NCBI GenBank assembly: GCA_022822685.1
Contig: JAJEAQ010000004.1
Location: forward strand, 1 to 16,109
Direction of reading: 5' to 3'
Origin: Trichodesmium sp. jk18x7bins.61
Lineage (GTDB): Bacteria; Cyanobacteriota; Cyanobacteriia; Cyanobacteriales; Microcoleaceae
Length of the DNA: 16,109 nt
The notes beneath the pieces are model-generated. The model saw only the letters and a list, made by a program, of their open reading frames with translations, searched no databases and was not told the origin of the DNA. Position numbers and translations under genes: made by a program. Numbering within the stretch: position 1 is the first letter of the stretch; each line of letters starts with the position of its first letter. Positions 1-7,744 of this stretch are shown here, piece after piece.

Positions 1-514
1 AACACTATATGTAGTAGATTGAAACTAGAACACTACTCTATAAATAGTGTTGACAACTAAAAAATGCGTAATTCCTGATTGAGAAATAACAAATCCAAAT
101 ATAGCAAAGTTTTTGGTAATTGGTATCAGATCATTTTGAAAAAGTAATGCTATGCTGGGAAGCTGGGAAAAATAACGATGAAAAGATCACAAGTTAGTCA
201 AGACCAAGCATTCACTCCAGCAAATAGTATGGTAGAAATAGAAAATGCAATTAAAGCCAAGTTTTTGGTAATTGATCTAATTAAGTTAAGATGACTTTAT
301 GTGATATTTTATAGCATCTTTTATTTAGTTATAGTAGAGAGATTTAGGTTTAAAGCAATTTATGATCAAGATAGTTATGGTAAATTTACTGCGTCTATTC
401 AAGTAAAAAATGTTATAAATTTATTTGCTCATTTGCCCAGAGTATTGTGAATAAAAGAAAGAAGGAAGAGGAAAGACCAAACTTTTTTATTAATCAAGAA
501 GAATCATAAAGTCA
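1..514. other. Intergenic, no convincing gene
   Basis: No convincing gene lies here. A 38-codon ORF starts with ATG at 178 and ends with TGA at 292-294; it has no Shine-Dalgarno sequence and no family I recognise. The 16-mer AAGTTTTTGGTAATTG occurs twice in direct orientation (107-122 and 259-274). Bases 1-51 form an imperfect palindrome (1-17 against 33-51). Confidence 0.5.
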
Positions 515-718
515 TCAATAATTTGCTATCCTGAGCCATCCACGGCGAATTGCATGAATTAATCGATTAATAGCTGTTATATCTTCTTGAGTCAGAATCT
601 GCTGCAAAAATAAATTTCTCAGTTGTTTTTTATTCTCTTGAGTCAGTATACCACTTCTATAAGCTTGGAATACTAGCTCTGAAATCATTGCTTTTGGGAA
701 AAGTTCTTGATAGTCCAT
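515..718 (-). CDS. Small conserved cyanobacterial protein of unknown function
   Basis: This encodes 67 residues with no signal peptide and no membrane segment, so it is probably cytoplasmic. The sequence is mostly helical and ends in a basic segment, INRLIHAIRRGWLRIANY. From memory, the pattern of a short helix, then SGILTQE, then a basic AIRRGW tail resembles a family of small cyanobacterial hypothetical proteins of about 65-70 residues; I cannot name a function. The start is the ATG at 718. No clear ribosome-binding site precedes it, which is common in cyanobacteria. It stands alone, with about 500 bases of non-coding DNA on one side and more than 1 kb on the other. The composition looks like normal coding sequence, so I think the gene is real. 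Confidence 0.65.
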   Translation of the reverse strand: MDYQELFPKAMISELVFQAYRSGILTQENKKQLRNLFLQQILTQEDITAINRLIHAIRRGWLRIANY

Positions 719-1757
719 AACATTTAATTTAACTCACTATCTTTAGTATTCTTTAACTCACAATAAATCACAGTGATGGGTGGCTTTGTGCCAAATGATA
801 TGTATCTTTCAAGTTAGTGATTTTGATCAGATTATTTACAATATTTTTAATGTTGGTGATGCACATTATGCTTTTTCTGGATACCAGATGAGCTGTTGCC
901 TCAAACTCCAATTTTTTTACCTTATGATCCTAGATGCCATCAATTGAGGATCACACAAGATTGAAAATTTTGGTAGGGAGCTTATATTATACCCATTTAT
1001 ACTCCTGACCACCAAGCCAGCTACATCCGGAAGTTCACATAATTTCCCACATGAATTCTGGCTCCAATCGATTGAATTCTTTCTTGATAAATAAAGTTAA
1101 TTTTTGAGCCAAGGAGTCAGAATAGTTTGGATACATTTACTTGCTTGAGTTATTCTGCATTTAATTCTGCCTACTTAATTTTCCTGTAATAACATTATTG
1201 AGTCTAAATATTGAGGATTATAATTTTTTTATAACCAAGTCAAAACAGAAAAAATTATATTAGTGAGTTTGATAACTTTTTTCTAAATATATACTTGAAA
1301 TAAGCAGTCTATACAAAAAATACATATTTTGAAATTTCAGAATATGTGACTCCTTATCTAAATTAAGCATAATGGCCGAGTAATTAATACTGTTTATTTT
1401 TATAAATTATTGATAAAAATCACCCTTTTGATAGTTCTACTCTGATTTAAGATAGTCAGCCCAAAAAAGATTTTATTTCAGAGATAGTCTGCTAAATTCA
1501 TGAAAATTAAAAGTATCATAAATATCTTAATATTGACTTAATGAATGGTGTATTATGAGATATTTATTATAGAATACTAAACCCAGAGATTGGTAATAGA
1601 TAGTATGATGAGGGTAATGCCGAATACACAAAAACTTAGAAGGAATTAGCAAAACTACTTTTTTCTAAAAAAATTTGGTATAATATTGCTGGAAATATTA
1701 TGTTTAAATCTAGAGTTCAGAATAAATATAAAATGATTTTAACCCCTGAAAAGCCCT
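719..1757. other. Long AT-rich intergenic region
   Basis: About 1 kb without an intact ORF of useful length on either strand. Translations of 900-1100 are full of stops in all frames I tried. The only signal I can support is the extended -10 element near its right end. Confidence 0.5.
1676..1684 (+). promoter_or_regulatory. Candidate extended -10 promoter for the lipoprotein gene
   Basis: TGGTATAAT is a perfect extended -10 match (TGn followed by TATAAT), about 74 bases upstream of the start codon. No good -35 hexamer stands at the usual distance, which is acceptable for extended -10 promoters. The flanking DNA is very AT-rich, so chance matches are possible. Confidence 0.4.
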
Positions 1758-3638
1758 ATGATGTATCAGCTAAAACACTATATTTTTCTGGTGATAGTTA
1801 CCAGTACACTATTAAATTTTATAATATCTGGATGTCAAAAAAATAACAGAACTCCAGAAGCAGAAAACCAAAAAAAAACTACTGTATTTCCATCAAAAAT
1901 TAGTAGAGAACAAGAAAGTCAGTTTCAAGCTCGAAGTTTAGCAATTCGTCATAAATTAGCAGCTATAGACTTAGAGGCATTGGATAATTGGTGGAGAAAA
2001 AGAAATATTGGCGCTCCTCATAAGTATTTACTGCCAGTTATTTTAGCTAGATTAAGTTTAGAAGGTGAAGCAGCAGGAAAACTTTACGATCAGGGAAAAA
2101 ACTGGGAAATCTGGCTGCAACTAGATAAAGAGAGACCAGATATTTATCACTTCCGTAGTTATTTAGATGTACGAATTTTCTTTTTGTTTCGAGACAAAAT
2201 GCCATTGGAAGTATTAAAATCTTACCAAAATCAACTACAACTACCAAAAGTCTTAGAGTGGATAGAAACTGGAACAGAAAACCATATGTTTATGCAACGA
2301 GCATCTGGTTTGGCGTTGATGGATGGGAGTGGTTTTTCTGTAGAAGATCCGGCTAGTGAAGCTACAAATGAGGCATGGTTACGATCTGAGCTAAATAGAT
2401 TTTTAACTATTGGGCAAGGAGAATTTCATTCTTCAACTTACTACGGATATAGTATTGGTGGATTACTCAATCTCTATGATTTTTCTCGTAACCCAGAGTT
2501 AAAAGAACTGGCCAAAGGTTTGCTAGATTGGTATGCAACTAATATGGCATTAAGACTCAGTTGGGGAACTGCCGGAGGTGCTGAAAGTCGAGGTTTTGAT
2601 CGTAATACCTGGAATAGTGGATTAAGCACAGTCGCATGGATGTGGTGGGGAGATAGTACTGAAGTTGTAGAAAAGATGAATGATAGTTATACTAGGTTAG
2701 CATTACCAGCAGCTCTCAGTACATATCGTCCTCCGGAACATCTACAAAAACTAGCTCGTAAACAAGTACCTTTACCATTTCAATTACAAGCAAGTCATCC
2801 AGCTTACTATAGCTACTCTAAAGGAGACCGCTTGTGGGAAACTTTCTATATAACTGAGGATTATAGTTTAGGAACTTTATTAGAGCCGGCTCGTACTTAT
2901 CAAGTAGAGGGTACAATTAGAGCACAATATGCTACTTATAAGTTAGTGGTACGTGACCCTAATGGCTTGAATAATGCTGTAGTAAGTTTAGCTGGTACTT
3001 ATCATGGACCACAAGCAACTGGCCGTAGCCCTGGCGATCAATATGTTCAGGAAAGAGGGGCAGCAATTTTTCAGTTAATTCTCAATGAGCAGGATTTGCA
3101 GGCAGGAGTCCCTCCGCGATCGCATTTAGTCTTGCCAAAGCGTTACGGAAAACCTCAAAAATATAAAAATTGGTATATTTGGCGGATTGAAAATATTTGG
3201 CTATGTGCCAGGCTTTGGGCAGATGAAGTCAGTTTACAACTACCAATTTCTGAGAAGTATCAGGATTACCAAGCAATGGTTGCCAAGGGAAGAAAAACTG
3301 CTTGGGTGACTGATGTAGCAAGAGTAGCTGATTTTGGAGATTTTGAGAGCTTGAAGCAGGCATTGGATCAAACTAAAATTGATGACAGTGAATGGAAAAG
3401 TCAGGGACATTTGAGTTATCTGAGTTTAGCTGGCGACTATATAGTGATGACTTATCAGCAGGATGGTGGTATTGGGGATGCTATGATTAATGGGGAAAAA
3501 AGGATTTTAGAAAAATGGCAAGTTTTGGAGAGTCCGTATGCGAAGCAAAAATTGTATAGTGGGTTGTTAGAAGTTAATGACCCTAAATTAGGTAGGTGGC
3601 AATTAAAAGGTAAGTTGATGGGTCCAGAATGGAATTAA
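1758..3638 (+). CDS. Large putative lipoprotein, possibly alpha/alpha-toroid polysaccharide-lyase-like
   Basis: This encodes 626 residues. Residues 1-26 form a lipoprotein signal: basic K6/H7, a hydrophobic stretch, and the lipobox ISGC with the lipidated Cys at 26. The mature protein should therefore be membrane-anchored outside the cytoplasm. The N-terminal half (about 60-330) is helical and rich in Trp and Tyr. It contains GTENHMFMQRASG, then EFHSSTYYGYSIGGLLNLYD and SWGTAGGAESRGF. An ENH motif followed by a conserved Tyr/Gly-rich helix recalls the alpha/alpha-toroid folds of polysaccharide lyases. The C-terminal half is strand-rich, as in lyase beta domains. The resemblance is by pattern only; substrate and activity are unknown. 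ATG codons at 1758 and 1761 are both possible starts and there is no strong ribosome-binding site. No lesion is seen, and the gene stands alone. Confidence 0.8.
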   Translation: MMYQLKHYIFLVIVTSTLLNFIISGCQKNNRTPEAENQKKTTVFPSKISREQESQFQARSLAIRHKLAAIDLEALDNWWRKRNIGAPHKYLLPVILARLSLEGEAAGKLYDQGKNWEIWLQLDKERPDIYHFRSYLDVRIFFLFRDKMPLEVLKSYQNQLQLPKVLEWIETGTENHMFMQRASGLALMDGSGFSVEDPASEATNEAWLRSELNRFLTIGQGEFHSSTYYGYSIGGLLNLYDFSRNPELKELAKGLLDWYATNMALRLSWGTAGGAESRGFDRNTWNSGLSTVAWMWWGDSTEVVEKMNDSYTRLALPAALSTYRPPEHLQKLARKQVPLPFQLQASHPAYYSYSKGDRLWETFYITEDYSLGTLLEPARTYQVEGTIRAQYATYKLVVRDPNGLNNAVVSLAGTYHGPQATGRSPGDQYVQERGAAIFQLILNEQDLQAGVPPRSHLVLPKRYGKPQKYKNWYIWRIENIWLCARLWADEVSLQLPISEKYQDYQAMVAKGRKTAWVTDVARVADFGDFESLKQALDQTKIDDSEWKSQGHLSYLSLAGDYIVMTYQQDGGIGDAMINGEKRILEKWQVLESPYAKQKLYSGLLEVNDPKLGRWQLKGKLMGPEWN

Positions 3639-4027
3639 TATTTTATAGTAATTTAGGCGATCGCTAGTTTCTTGAATTACGAGGGTAAGGCAGTTATGAT
3701 GAGTGATTTTTTTCGATAAAAAACGTATAAATTTAAAACAAAACTCATATTTACCCATTCTACTGAATGCTTCCGTAGCTTGGTCTATTTTCAATCGTAC
3801 TTATTTAGGTGCTTTTTGTAGAAGACATCTTTGTAGAATTGGCTAAGGGACTACAAACTTGATACCAGAGGATTATCTCCATAATTCCTGTTCCAGTAAA
3901 AAATTAAACGCCCACAATTTCTTCCCAGCATGTAGGTGAGTGGACAATTCTTGTGAGGGAGTTGGGGAATGTGCTGCTTCAAGAATTACCATAGAATTTA
4001 ACAAATGTCACACAGGGAAAATTACCA
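3639..4027. other. Intergenic between lipoprotein gene and ndhM
   Basis: This has one HIP1 octamer (GCGATCGC, 3657-3664) and an AT-only hairpin (TTTTTTCGATAAAAAA) near 3708-3725. No gene is visible, and no confident promoter for ndhM. Confidence 0.5.
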
Positions 4028-4375
4028 ATGTTATTAAAATCAACAACTAGACATATTCGTATTTTTGCTGGAAAAATAGAGAACAATGAACTTGTTCCTG
4101 ACGATAAGGTGTTGACCCTAGATATTGATCCTGACAGTGAACTTCTCTGGAATGATGGTGCTGTGCAGCAGGTTTACCGAAAGTTTAATGAGCTGGTAAA
4201 ATCTTCCGATGGAGAGGACTTAACTGAATATAACCTACGTCGTATAGGTTCGGATTTAGAGCATTTTGTACGCTCCTTACTACAATCTGGTCAAATTAGC
4301 TACAATCTTGGTAGTCGTGTTAATAACTATAGTCTAGGACTACCTAGAGTAGATGTGAATGCGGAAGCTAAATAA
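4028..4375 (+). CDS. ndhM: NAD(P)H-quinone oxidoreductase subunit M
   Basis: NdhM is a small peripheral subunit of the cyanobacterial NDH-1 complex on the thylakoid membrane, which carries out cyclic electron flow, respiration and CO2 uptake. It belongs to the oxygenic-photosynthesis-specific subunits that stabilise the hydrophilic arm. The 115 residues match the family along their whole length. The start MLLKSTTRHIRIF, the central LTLDIDPDSE, and the core NLRRIGSDLEHFVRSLL followed by SYNLGSRVNNYSLGLP are all recognisable. There is no signal peptide or membrane segment, as expected. The start is the ATG at 4028, which gives the family-typical N-terminus; no Shine-Dalgarno sequence is seen. 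The gene is monocistronic and intact. Identification is from family knowledge of these motifs. Confidence 0.95.
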   Translation: MLLKSTTRHIRIFAGKIENNELVPDDKVLTLDIDPDSELLWNDGAVQQVYRKFNELVKSSDGEDLTEYNLRRIGSDLEHFVRSLLQSGQISYNLGSRVNNYSLGLPRVDVNAEAK

Positions 4376-4513
4376 TCATGTCAAAAACATTAAATCTGAT
4401 CAGACTACTTTGCTCTTAGAACCTCTGATGTTTTAAGTGTTAGATTCTCTGGTAGTCCTGTAGAAGTAGTGATATTAGTTGATATCACCCTCTGTGTATA
4501 GAATCCATTTAAA

Positions 4514-4676
4514 GGCATGTCGGCAAAAAGCGCCGAGATCCCGCGTCAACGACAGGACTGGGCTTACAAGGTGCGGACTTTAGTGACGCACACAGCCTCT
4601 GGCCTAGGGAATGGGTAGCCTCGAGAGGCATACTTGCAAAACGGACGGCCGATGGTGGGTTCAATCCCCCACCATT
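4514..4676 (+). ncRNA. Structured RNA candidate, possibly HEARO/IscB omega-RNA-like
   Basis: Several GC-rich helices follow one another in AT-rich surroundings. Helix 1 is CGGC 4521-4524 with GCCG 4532-4535. Helix 2 is GTGCG 4571-4575 with CGCAC 4587-4591. Helix 3 is GCCTCT 4595-4600 with AGAGGC 4624-4629, enclosing GGCCTA 4601-4606 with TAGCC 4616-4620 (one bulged C). Helix 4 is ATGGTGGG 4652-4659 with CCCACCAT 4668-4675, 8 bp. No ORF fits the stretch. It is not a tRNA or tmRNA that I can fold, nor a group I or II intron core. The size, helix density and cyanobacterial context suggest the HEARO class (IscB-associated omega RNA), but no HNH/IscB ORF lies downstream, so this name is a guess. 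The strand is chosen on that comparison; the helices exist on both strands. Confidence 0.5.
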
Positions 4677-4797
4677 TCATATTTGCGAAGCGCATTTAGC
4701 GGCAGCTCTGCGAAGCGCAAAAAGGCACACCAGTAATTGAAAAAATCTAGTGGGGGACAAGGAATCCTCTTCTAGCAGTACTTTTGCTGACATGCCT
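4514..4797. repeat. Inverted-repeat-bounded unit containing the structured RNA
   Basis: GGCATGTCGGCAAAA at 4514-4528 recurs inverted at 4783-4797 with 14 of 15 bases matching, giving a 284-bp unit. Inside, two TGCGAAGCGCA palindromes lie near 4684-4694 and 4709-4719. A third related end, CATGCCTTTAA, lies near 4985-4995 and is the inverse of TTTAAAGGCATG at 4508-4519. The unit could be a non-autonomous mobile element, or the repeats could close one long RNA. No target duplication is clear. Confidence 0.5.
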
Positions 4798-4980
4798 GTT
4801 CCCTCTTGCCTCTCTCGAAGGGAGTTGATATCTTTGTCAAATCCATTTAGTGAAGCCAAAAGCTCTAAAAGGCAACAAGCAAAAGAAACGGGTTGATTCT
4901 ATCACTGTATTGTTTCTAGCTAATGGTGAGCATTTTGGCATCTCACCACCAAACCCTGTCCCTCTTGCCTCTTGCCCTTT
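4798..4980. repeat. Short tracts of the heptamer GGCAAGA (as TCTTGCC)
   Basis: CTCTTGCCTCT lies near 4803-4813 and CTCTTGCCTCTTGCCCTTTGC near 4963-4983. These are the reverse complement of the GGCAAGA unit found five times in tandem at 6021-6055. Nothing else is seen between them. Confidence 0.55.
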
Positions 4981-5009
4981 GCAAGCATGCCTTTAAGGAA
5001 TATAATAGG

Positions 5010-5092
5010 ACTTACGCAACAGCACTATCTATATTAGCAAGTTTCCGAATGTTGACCAACTTATACGCTATATATAGAGTCAATGCGTAAGT
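5010..5092. mobile_element. MITE-like element with ACTTACGCA termini
   Basis: ACTTACGCA (5010-5018) is repeated inverted as TGCGTAAGT (5084-5092), bounding 83 bp with no coding capacity. Ends of this type are familiar from small cyanobacterial elements mobilised by IS630-like transposases. TA dinucleotides lie near both ends, but an exact target duplication cannot be fixed. Confidence 0.5.
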
Positions 5093-5281
5093 TATGATAA
5101 TTGAGTGGCGATCGCATAGATGTCAAATAGGTTCTATAGAACTCATTTGGGTTCTCGTTACCTAACCATAAGCCTTACAGTTTCTTGCTTTCATCATCAT
5201 GGAAAGAAGTGGTTCCCAAACACTTAATCCTGGACTTAAATTGTTCGATATACTAGCTACTGAAAAGGTCAAATTTTGTTG

Positions 5282-5386
5282 AGGCGTTGGTTAATTATGG
5301 GATGAATTTGTTTGCTTAGGCAACCCTAGTCTGGGAAAATTTCCTAAGTCCTGATGCCTAATTCATCCCCCTACTAAGCAACGCCT
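5282..5386. mobile_element. Foldback MITE with ~28-bp terminal inverted repeats
   Basis: AGGCGTTGGTTAATTATGGG, continuing to ATGAATT at the left end, pairs with ATTCATCCCCCTACTAAGCA continuing to ACGCCT at the right end, with about 23 of 28 positions matching. An inner pair CTTAGG/CCTAAG lies near 5314-5347. The 105-bp unit has no ORF and would fold into one long hairpin. It looks like a non-autonomous derivative of a larger insertion sequence. Confidence 0.6.
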
Positions 5387-5512
5387 TTTATTGAAAAAGA
5401 TACCAAATGGGTTCTATAAGTATTCAGCCGAACATAATATCAGTTATCAATTATCAAGTCTATGGTGGAGGATACCCAAGGGAAACTTCAGGGCGCCTAC
5501 AAACCCACCACC

Positions 5513-5556
5513 TTTGATGTGGAAAGATGTTGTTTTCCTCATCTCGCCACATCAAA
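5513..5556. repeat. Two-part hairpin TTTGATGTGG/CCACATCAAA
   Basis: A perfect 10-bp stem (5513-5522 with 5547-5556) encloses a second stem AGATG/CATCT (5525-5529 with 5540-5544). It is not followed by a T-run, so it is not an obvious terminator. A 76-codon reading frame runs across it, but I do not think that frame is a gene. Confidence 0.5.
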
Positions 5557-5803
5557 CCCTCCGTGACATGAACAGCAAAACGCCTAGTACTAAGAAGGAA
5601 AAAAATATTGGTGCTAGCTAAACTTAATGCTAAAACAGTTAATAATTAACTTAATGATTGATAAAAATAGCAAGTAGTTATCATCACACTCCCCTAGTCC
5701 TAATTTATGATGTGTAGCAAGTATTTATCCAAATTTTCTAACCTAATGGTAGGTTATTCTCCTTAAACCTTAGTTAACCCAGGAATTTATATAATCTTCA
5801 ACT

Positions 5804-5938
5804 CTACACCTTTTTACTCTGAAGATGTTGTAAAAATTGCTTCAAAGACACTTGACGATTGGGTATAAATTGGTTCCAAGCACCAGAAAAAAACTGTTCT
5901 AGAGTTTCAACTAAAGCCTAAATCTCAAGATTAGTCAT
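5804..5938 (-). pseudogene. Small hypothetical protein interrupted by an in-frame TAG
   Basis: Read from the ATG at 5938, the frame gives MTNLEI, then TAG at codon 7, then 37 sense codons including TLEQFFSGAWNQFIPNRQ and ending LQHLQSKKV before a TAG stop. Total length would be 44 residues. The reading frame on both sides of the first TAG is the same, and TAG differs from the Gln codon CAG by one C-to-T change. The part after TAG has the composition of a real helical protein, with many Gln, Leu and Phe. I do not recognise the family. It may be a small gene killed by one nonsense mutation or the remnant of a longer one. The surroundings are repeats without other genes. Confidence 0.4.
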
Positions 5939-5991
5939 TTTGTAATATAGTCCATGATACTAAATCTGGTCTAGATAGGAGGTTTATTTAA

Positions 5992-6013
5992 ACCCCGCCC
6001 TTACGGGCGGGGT
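5992..6013. repeat. GC-rich palindrome, copy 1
   Basis: ACCCCGCCC-TTAC-GGGCGGGGT is a perfect 9-bp stem in AT-rich DNA, preceded by TTTATTTAA. Two related copies lie at 10004-10026 and 14471-14490, so this is a dispersed repeat, REP-like or an IS200/IS605-type end. Confidence 0.7.
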
Positions 6014-6020
6014 CTTAAGA

Positions 6021-6055
6021 GGCAAGAGGCAAGAGGCAAGAGGCAAGAGGCAAGA
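6021..6055. repeat. Heptanucleotide tandem repeat (GGCAAGA)x5
   Basis: Five perfect copies of the 7-mer GGCAAGA stand eight bases after the GC-rich palindrome. Short tandem heptamers of this kind (STRR sequences) are known from filamentous cyanobacteria. They are intergenic here. Confidence 0.9.
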
Positions 6056-6461
6056 GGGTTATAGAGGACGCGGGAAAATGTATATGCGTCATAACCGGAT
6101 TTGGTATGAGAACGTCTTAAGTGTAATTTGTTTCTTGATTGCTAAAATTACTGGAGGCGCTAGAATCAGAAGACTTGGACATGAATAACCTTAAAACTTT
6201 AAAAATATAATTATGGGACTAATACACTAAATTTTATGAGTGAGAAATTATTTACAGCTATGCGGAATCAAATTATCATTTGATATTAATAGTTTTGATT
6301 CTATCAAACCTGTTGAGAAAAAGGGTATAATAGCTGAAAATATAGACTATTGCTAAGTAGGAATTGGTGTTTTTAGATATTGGAATTATGCTGAAAAGTC
6401 AAGTAGTTAAATCTAATTTAACCAGCATAACTAATCAAGATCAATTTAATTTATCAAGTAA
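6056..6461. other. Intergenic upstream of the phosphatase
   Basis: No gene is supported. GGATTTGGTATGAGAAC near 6099-6115 resembles the right end of the element at 10451-10592 (GGATTTGATATGAGAAG). A TATAAT hexamer at 6326-6331 could be a -10 element, but no -35 partner is seen. Confidence 0.4.
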
Positions 6462-6487
6462 ATGGCCGAAACCGATAAAGACCCCTG

Positions 6488-7744
6488 ATGCCAAACACTA
6501 TGCCAAAACACTATCTGTGGGCTATGGGTGGAGGGATCGAAGCCTATCGGCCAGGAGATATAATAGCAGCTCGTTATCAAGTTCAGCATAATAGGATATT
6601 GCTGGATACTCAGCCTGAAAAAATGCCGCTAATGCTGGAAGAGATTCCAGGCTTAATAGAGCCATATTTGAAATTATTCCCCTATCGACTTCATATTCCT
6701 CAAGTTTTTGGACTTTTGTCAATAGAAAGGAAAAAAAGGACAACAAAAATTTGGCCTCTAGAAGGAGGGCCAATAAGTCCACGGAAAGATGCTAAACCCA
6801 TGCGACAGTTAAATTGGTTGTGGCAAATAGCTCAACTTTGGCAACCATTTAATGTACAAAAAGCAGGTTCTAGTTTACTAAATCCAAAAAATCTCAGGGT
6901 AGAAGGACAATTAGTCCGTTTAGTGGAGCTACAGCTAGATAAAAAATCTTTGACATTAGAACACTTAGGTAGATTATGGCAGAAATGGGTCATTAATGCT
7001 CATCCATTAGTACAAAAATTTTTGAAACAACTGTGTCAGCAAATGATCGCAGGTGAAATAAAAAATGCTGATCTACTAATAACACAATTAGATCAAGCTT
7101 TGAGAGAAGTAGGGCAATGGCAAGAACGGAAAATTTATATTACTACTGCTACAGATACAGGGCATAACCGCTCTCACAATGAAGATGCTTGTTATCCGCC
7201 CAGTCAAACTGCGTTCAGCTATGCACCAAGCTCTAAGACAATAGCGATTGTTTGTGATGGTATAGGTGGTCAGGATAGGGGTGAAGAAGCTTCCCAGTTA
7301 GCAATCAATGTTTTGTGTCAAGAGTTACAGAAGATTCCTGAAGACGGTGTTCCTCTAACAATAACAACAAAACTAGAAGAGTCTACTTATGCTGCTAATG
7401 ATGCGATTTGCGTACGCAATGCTCATGAACAACGCCATGGTCGTCAACGGATGGGAACTACTCTGGTTATGGCACTGGCTCATCTCCATGAACTTTACAT
7501 TACACATATAGGAGATAGTCGAGTCTACTGGATTACTAATACTGGATGCCATCAAGTCACTTTGGATGATGATGTCGCTACTCGTCAAGTTAGATTAGGT
7601 TACTCCTTATATCAGGATGCAATTTGGTTAATTGCATCGGGTGATCTAGTACAAGCTTTGGGTATCACAGTTTCAGTAGGTTTACATCCTAATGTACAAC
7701 GTTTTCCTATAGATGAAGATAGTATTTTTTTTGATTTGCTCTGA
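6488..7744 (+). CDS. PP2C-type protein phosphatase, N-terminal part (frameshifted)
   Basis: This is the first part of a Ser/Thr phosphatase that should dephosphorylate proteins in metal-dependent fashion. Residues 1-220 form a cyanobacterial N-terminal region (HYLWAMGGGIEAYRPG) with a long segment that may be a degenerate kinase-like fold. The PP2C domain starts near 220. HNED carries E232/D233, DGIGG carries metal ligand D257, and MGTTLVMALAH and GDSR (D343) follow. Near 7725-7732 a run of eight T shifts the frame, so the protein ends in an aberrant tail FFDLL; seven T would join it to the next entry and give 649 residues. The start is the ATG at 6488. The ATG lies in a tandem duplication (ATGCCAAACACT then ATGCCAAAACACT). 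An ATG at 6462 in another frame gives MAETDKDP and may be the ancestral start. No zinc ribbon is seen. Confidence 0.85.
   Translation: MPNTMPKHYLWAMGGGIEAYRPGDIIAARYQVQHNRILLDTQPEKMPLMLEEIPGLIEPYLKLFPYRLHIPQVFGLLSIERKKRTTKIWPLEGGPISPRKDAKPMRQLNWLWQIAQLWQPFNVQKAGSSLLNPKNLRVEGQLVRLVELQLDKKSLTLEHLGRLWQKWVINAHPLVQKFLKQLCQQMIAGEIKNADLLITQLDQALREVGQWQERKIYITTATDTGHNRSHNEDACYPPSQTAFSYAPSSKTIAIVCDGIGGQDRGEEASQLAINVLCQELQKIPEDGVPLTITTKLEESTYAANDAICVRNAHEQRHGRQRMGTTLVMALAHLHELYITHIGDSRVYWITNTGCHQVTLDDDVATRQVRLGYSLYQDAIWLIASGDLVQALGITVSVGLHPNVQRFPIDEDSIFFDLL

Noticed and set aside
1..51. GTAGTAGATTGAAAC (11-25) resembles the end of a cyanobacterial CRISPR repeat
   Set aside because: Only one copy is present and no second repeat or cas gene is in the window; it lies in an imperfect palindrome that may be a different repeat.
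4640..4680. GGTTCAATCCCCCACCA looks like a tRNA or tmRNA 3' end
   Set aside because: The stem closes on an 8-nt loop and no acceptor, D or anticodon arms can be placed; the helix is better read as part of the structured RNA.
5391..5621. 76-codon frame on the plus strand
   Set aside because: It crosses a strong palindrome, has non-protein-like composition and starts with a non-ATG codon next to a MITE.
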